DNA from: Panax quinquefolius
Lineage: Eukaryota; Streptophyta; Magnoliopsida; Apiales; Araliaceae
Length of the DNA: 64,000 nucleotides
Assembly (NCBI GenBank): GCA_020205615.1
Contig: CM035170.1
Coordinates: 58,480,486 to 58,544,485 of the forward strand
Direction: 5' to 3'
This document shows, in pieces, positions 58,924 to 64,000 of this stretch (position 1 is the first letter of the stretch; every line of letters begins with the position of its first letter). The position numbers were made by a program, and so were the translations under genes. The notes below the pieces were generated by a model. That model was not told the DNA's origin. It saw only the letters and a program-made list of their open reading frames with translations, and did no database searches.

Positions 58924-60804
58924 TACGAGGTATGTGGTATTGTGTTACATAGGGTAATATAAGCTATGTAATAAGTGATGATGTGTTTAATAAATATATA
59001 TATATATATATATATATCATTATTATATATTTATTATGAATTATAGAGATGAATTATTAAGAAGATGGATAACGATTTATCTATTGATGGTAAATAAATT
59101 ATGAGAAATTATTTTATAATAATAAGTTGGTGACATTATATATCTTGTTAATCACCAATTTCTCGAGTGTTTGTACGAGTGTGTATCAAGTCTAAAGTAG
59201 TGCAATCATACTCTTTAATGGTTGACGTATAAAAGCTGGGCTAAACGATTCCTTTAGAGAGCGGAGGTGTATACGAATTGGTAACCGATCTAACTCACTG
59301 TGAAAATAGTGTAGATTGAGACTAAAACTAATTTGTTGGTTGTTTGTGGAAACCACTCAAAGGTACTATATTGAATACTATTAAAGACTCGACGCGGCCT
59401 TGTGTTTAGACTTGTATGCGTTAATAATGTTGTTGACGAAAGAAGGAAATTGATAAACCTTTAAAGTGGTTAGAGAATTATTGAGTAAAGTGATACACGA
59501 TGAGAAGTGAAGATTAAAGGTATGTATGTATGTGTTACATTCGAGTTGTGTTATTGGTGCTAAGAAACCGTAAAGGAGTTGTATAGTTGGTTAAACTAAT
59601 AAGGGAGATAGAGTTTTAAAACTCAAGTGTGATTCTTAAATTATTAAGGAAAATAATGGCGATCAGGAGGTGTAATCAAAGAGAGGATTGATGTTAAACG
59701 AGTTAACGCCAAGGAGGATGTGTAAAGTATTTAGAAGCGTAAGGGTTCAGTTCTGCTGATGCAGAACTTGTCTGCCTGGAAATTTGGTATGGCCATCATT
59801 ACCATTTCAAACTTTGACCAGGCCTACAGCTGCTTGCTGCCCTCATAAATCGCTTTTTGGAATTTAAAGTTTAAGAAATGGGTATTAAGGACTCACAAGG
59901 ATAATAAAATATTAAATGATGGTTAAGTTGTCCATGAATGGATTTGAGTAGGGTTTAATTAATTAACTTGAATTAATTATGGGTTAATTAAGATATTATA
60001 GAATATTATATTCTATTAATTAGAGGAATGCATAATAATTATTGAAAAGAAATGATTAATATTAATTAATTATTGTGTGGGTAATTTGAAAATACCCAAC
60101 TAAATGATATTTAGCCCAATTAAAATATTAATGAGGGTATAATCATTAAATAATATTACTAGGGTAATATGAAAAGTGTGAGCGATAATAATAACATATA
60201 TACATACGGCTTAAGAATACGTGAGGTGTGACATTTAATTGAGACTAATGATATAAGGTACCAAGTGGTACAATGAAATCATATGTAGTGGTAATACGTA
60301 AATAATTAAATATCCTGTATTCTAGAAACCTGGTAGAGATTAAAATGTTTGAATAAACATTAATATTAAATAATGTTATAATGTGATTATGTGAGTAGTA
60401 GAAATAATTATGAACTACTCGGATAACAATACCCGATCGCGATATTTTATTACATGTATAATGTACATGGATTATATGATGTGAATATATTATAATCCCT
60501 AAATTTTCCTAATATGGTGACAATTGTACATTAAAATTACTTTTGGGAGTTAAAGTAACTAACTCGAAAAGATTGAAGCACGTTGTTGTGTTATAAAATT
60601 ATCATTTGCACCATAAATACAATGAACGATAACCTACACTCTAAAATACGTAACTCACAAGTATTATCGCTGGCTAAGCTAGGTGATCATTACCAAGCCA
60701 ATGGCTATGGAATGGATCGAAGTGGTTGTTGAACCACTCTTGTTAAACCATTGTGTTTTCCTTCAACACCATGGATTCTAAATTAATGTCCAGTCCAAGC
60801 TTCT

Positions 60805-60815
60805 TATATAAATAA
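60805..60815 (+). promoter_or_regulatory. G LTR TATA box
   Basis: TATATAAATAA in TTCTTATATAAATAACAG. Confidence 0.65.
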
Positions 60816-60942
60816 CAGACCAAATTCTAAGTTACGTTCCTTTGTTCTTGAAACTCTGAGAATTTGAGTATGAGTGTTGGTTGTTCAAATAAGAGTCTAG
60901 CTATTTCAGAGGGAAGAAACTAAGGAAACTAAGCATCAAGAG

Positions 60943-63287
60943 GTAATGATTCTAAAATATATGTTCTTAAATTCAAGTTCTTCAATTCCTTGGTAATGTT
61001 AAGAAAAAGTCACTTTTGAGTCAAAAATAGATTGGCTAAGGATTGTTGCAATCTGTAAATTTCTATTAGATGTTGTTAATATAGTTCAATACGAAAACAA
61101 CGAGGGTTAAACAAATCAAATTGGTTGAGAAATGAATCTGTAGTGAAGAAATTTGTTAATCATGTGAAATATTGGGAAAATGGCAAAGATCTTGAATTCG
61201 AGTAATCAGGTTGTTGTTTACGTGATTTGAAGATTGTTATCATGTTAGTTAAGTGTTATAAGAATGTATAGAAGTATTGTAGTTGAGTTTAAACATGTTG
61301 CATGAAGAATTTGAGTATGAGTTTTAAGTTCTGCAGAAGTAGAGACTCTCCAGGAAAGGCGCAGCTGCGCCCATTCTGGAGCTTCATTCAAGAATCGCGC
61401 AAGCTATGCCGTATCGTTATCTCGATGTCTGCTTTTGGAGACAAATGAGTGCGCCACTCCACAGATCTAGCATACAAATTGTGAGCCATGCTCGCCGCAC
61501 CAAAGACTGATAATGTTTTCTGCTACATTCTGATAAGATTTAACACGTCAGTAGAGCTTAGTTATGCATGAAAACAAGTTTAGCATGTGGTCTAGAGTTC
61601 CCTTGCATGTATAAGTTGCATAGTTTACGTTAATGCATGTGTTTTGAAAAGACACTAGAAGTTTTGAAAATAAATATTGACGAACCTCGGGTCGGTTAAG
61701 TTCTGACTTTTTAATGTAAGTCATGCGTGCATAAAATGCGAGTTTAAGTTGCTTACTTATAATCAACTTACAATAGCTTGGTTGAAAATGATTTCAAAAT
61801 AAAACTTTAGTTTTGAAAGCAAACCTTGACAAAACTTGTGTACTTTAATTTATGACCTTGATAAGCATGTATACGAAGTCTAACTATGTATGACATAAGG
61901 TTTGAAGTTGTTTCATATGCGTTGGATTTCTTGGACTTGGTTTTAAAATGTTTTGAAAGAAAACTCGAAAGTTTTGAGAACTAATAGTTTCAAATATGGT
62001 GTAAAGTATACTCTGACCTTACTAGCATGCATACTAAGATGCCTTATGCCTCTAGACGTGACGAATATGTTCATCATCTAGCTAAGCATGAATTGGACCT
62101 TTCAAGTGTGGTTTAAAATAAGTTCCGAATGATGAACTATACTAACTATGATTAAAAGAGTTAATTAAATGCGAGCATACGCGTTATAGGTGTCTAACAT
62201 CCTTACATGATGGAATGGTTAATGTAGTTCATTCCTTATGCATGAACCTACTTAGCCTTGTAAGAAATTATCAAATAAAGCCTTAGAGTGTGAAAACAAC
62301 TTTAAGTAAACACAAGAGGTTCTAAACATTGACCAATGACCTCTTAACATATGTATAAGTTATGTGTTATTAGTAAATGCATGCTGGGGATGTATGAAAC
62401 CGTAAGATAAAGCTCAACTTTGGTGCTGCCATGGATGATGGAATGCCATCCCCAAGCCTAACCTCAACAAGAATGACTGCAGAAGCATTTAATTGGTCTC
62501 TAACATTTTATTTGCTTTTCGATTTTGGCGACTTACTTATAGTACTATTCTAAGCTATAGTACTTGACAGGAATGATGTGTTGAGCCTAAGAGCATGTAA
62601 TGGTTATATAAAACCCAAATTTGCTAATTTTATTAAAGTTTGCAAAATGTAAGAACGATGTAGATCGCGTATCTATAGACTTTAAATATGTGCTTCAACA
62701 CATGAGAATCAAGTGTGTGAAAAGATTTATGAATGTTGATATAGAACATGTGTAGTTAAGGTATACTATACATATATAGCTATTCTAAGATTTTATTAAG
62801 AAAGCAAAGGGAAGGTCTTAAAAACCAAGATGAAGAACAATGTAACATTATTATTACATTGAAAATGTATGAATGTACGACTAATGGATTAGAATCCATG
62901 GTTATATAACTATGTAGGAATACACGAAGTGCGAATAACTATAAGCAGTTAAGTCGTAGTTAATAAACTACGAATCAGGCAAGTCTTTCAGTTCCTATTT
63001 GTTATATGAATTCGATAACTGTTAGTTGAGCTATATTATGTTATGCAAATGTTGATGTATATATATGAAATGCATATGAGATATGTATGAAATGTGAAAG
63101 TTGATCTTTGATGATATGTTTATGATATAAATCTTTATGCATGTTATATGTGAAGTAACATGCGTAGTAAATATTAATTGATTACAAATGCATGAACTGA
63201 ATATGCTATTATATGCTATGTGCTACATGAAAACTGTTAGAATTGTTGGGTTGTCGAGCTCACCCTTAAAAATAACCACTTTTGCAG
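60943..63287 (+). other. Candidate intron inside G LTR
   Basis: Donor CAAGAG/GTAATGATT about 130 bases after the TATA box. Acceptor CACTTTTGCAG at 63287, downstream of GTCGAGCTCACCCTT. 2.35 kb. Confidence 0.45.
61348..61381. other. GC-rich hairpin in G LTR
   Basis: Perfect 14 base palindrome GGCGCAGCTGCGCC at 61358-61371, enclosed by outer pairing arms CTCCAG (61348) and CTGGAG (61376). An island of GC in AT-rich sequence. Confidence 0.75.
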
Positions 63288-64000
63288 GTTGAGGACATAC
63301 GGTAAAGGTTACGTGCTACTTGATTGATAAAGTTCAATCACAACAAATGAGATTGATTTGTTTAATTAAATATATGCTCTTAAACCATGTTTAGGTTCTA
63401 GTAGATATACTTGATAGTAGTTTATGATGTGTAATACATGTTAGCTTGTAAAGTTGTACTAGGCGGTACATAGAGAAATTCGAATTGAGATGTAAATATT
63501 TATACAATAATTCGAATAGAATGAATCATAACATAATTTGGTTCAAGGATATGTAATTGATTCAAGTTAAGATATCAATAAAAGATTTATTTTCAAAGGA
63601 GATTGAAAAAGTTTAAATTATTCCTGATATTTATACAATATCGAATGTGATGTAAAACAGGAATAGTAAATGACCAAGTTATGAAGCTTATAAAAGTTTG
63701 GGGTCATTGTGCAGATCCTGATAATGGAAAGAATTTATATCCTAAATTATGTAATAAGTAAAGTTATATTCATTAAGTTATGAATAAAAGATATAATAGT
63801 TGACGATAAGTAGATCACGGCTAATAATCGAATCCGAGGTTCAAGGGACTGGATTTGGGGGCGTCCACGCTTTATCGTTAAACCGCTGAATCGCCTTGGT
63901 AAAAAATACGAATACGCTGGGTTGCATAGTAGCACACTAGATTGATTATCGATGCTTACGTGAGAAGTCACCGCTTATACTCAATTATTACATAAAGAAT

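Larger units (their letters stand above)
58802..63868 (+). mobile_element. G: about 5 kb solo LTR in E3 3' LTR
   Basis: Starts TGTAAGAACTCGAATTTTC; ends near GATTTGGGGGCGTCCAC, like the F and B LTR ends. No gag or pol is found inside. It holds a TATA box, a candidate donor and acceptor in the F/E1 layout, AT microsatellites (58884-58919, 58993-59018) and a GC-rich hairpin. Target duplication is unclear because the flank is a T run. The exact right end is uncertain by a few bases. Confidence 0.75.
49735..64000 (+). mobile_element. E3: family A Ty3/gypsy retrotransposon with pol deletions, right end outside window
   Basis: Inserted in D (left flank ATATC). 5' LTR 49735-55658 (with solo LTR inside), primer site, leader, gag-protease 55969-57492, shortened pol to 58510, polypurine tract, 3' LTR from 58522 (with solo LTR G inside) to beyond 64000. 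Relative of E1 throughout, but most of RT, RNase H and integrase are deleted. Confidence 0.9.
58522..64000 (+). repeat. E3 3' LTR, interrupted by G and cut by window end
   Basis: Segments 58522-58801 and 63869-64000. It starts TATAAGACCCC (TG changed to TA). The right segment matches the 5' LTR at 50010-50160. Confidence 0.87.

Noticed and set aside
58802..63868. G as a complete element with its own genes
   Set aside because: No gag, protease, RT or integrase motif in any frame. The longest frame (61548-61766, minus) has no match; start and end look like one LTR.

Overview
The window is plant nuclear DNA, probably from a large-genome flowering plant. Everything recognisable is LTR-retrotransposon: Ty3/gypsy gag, protease, reverse transcriptase (RT), RNase H and integrase fragments, LTRs beginning TG and ending CA, initiator-Met-like and Tat-type primer sites, and polypurine tracts. 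No ordinary host gene, rRNA or tRNA was seen. The species cannot be named from the sequence. All coding regions are decayed, and many of the stops look like C-to-T changes.

The layout is a set of nested insertions. The outer host is a Tat/Ogre-type element, here called D, visible at 18610-21693, 29106-37087 and 48954-49734. It keeps gag, a protease followed by a G-patch-like motif, a short Ogre-type intron (30747-30895), RT, two RNase H domains and integrase, and then an antisense gene resembling plant mobile domain/DUF7745 proteins. Inserted in D are: E1 (Tekay/Del-like, 2020-18609, in the D 5' LTR); C (21694-29105, minus strand, two 3.5 kb LTRs around a 329 bp interior with no genes); F (37088-48953, 4.7 kb LTRs around an extra zinc-knuckle ORF and gag, no pol); and E3 (49735 to beyond the window end, a pol-deleted relative of E1). 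Second-level insertions are B (2692-11966, minus strand, in E1), a solo C-type LTR (50308-53468, in the E3 5' LTR) and a 5 kb solo LTR G (58802-63868, in the E3 3' LTR). Target-site duplications support B (GTAGA), F (TCCAA), the solo C LTR (TGTTT) and, with one mismatch, C (TATTG/TACTG).

Positions 1-2019 hold two reverse-oriented family A LTR pieces around a forward gag/protease fragment.

The most unusual signals are not genes. The LTRs of all families carry a possible intron inside the LTR, from a donor shortly after the TATA box to an acceptor downstream of a GAGCTCACC-like motif. The E1/C/E3-type LTRs also carry tandem hairpins whose stems vary in a compensatory way around a conserved GCCGTAGTG-like loop, and a second hairpin cluster just before the primer site. 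F (gag only), C (no genes) and E3 (pol deleted) suggest this locus is rich in elements that depend on other copies for movement.
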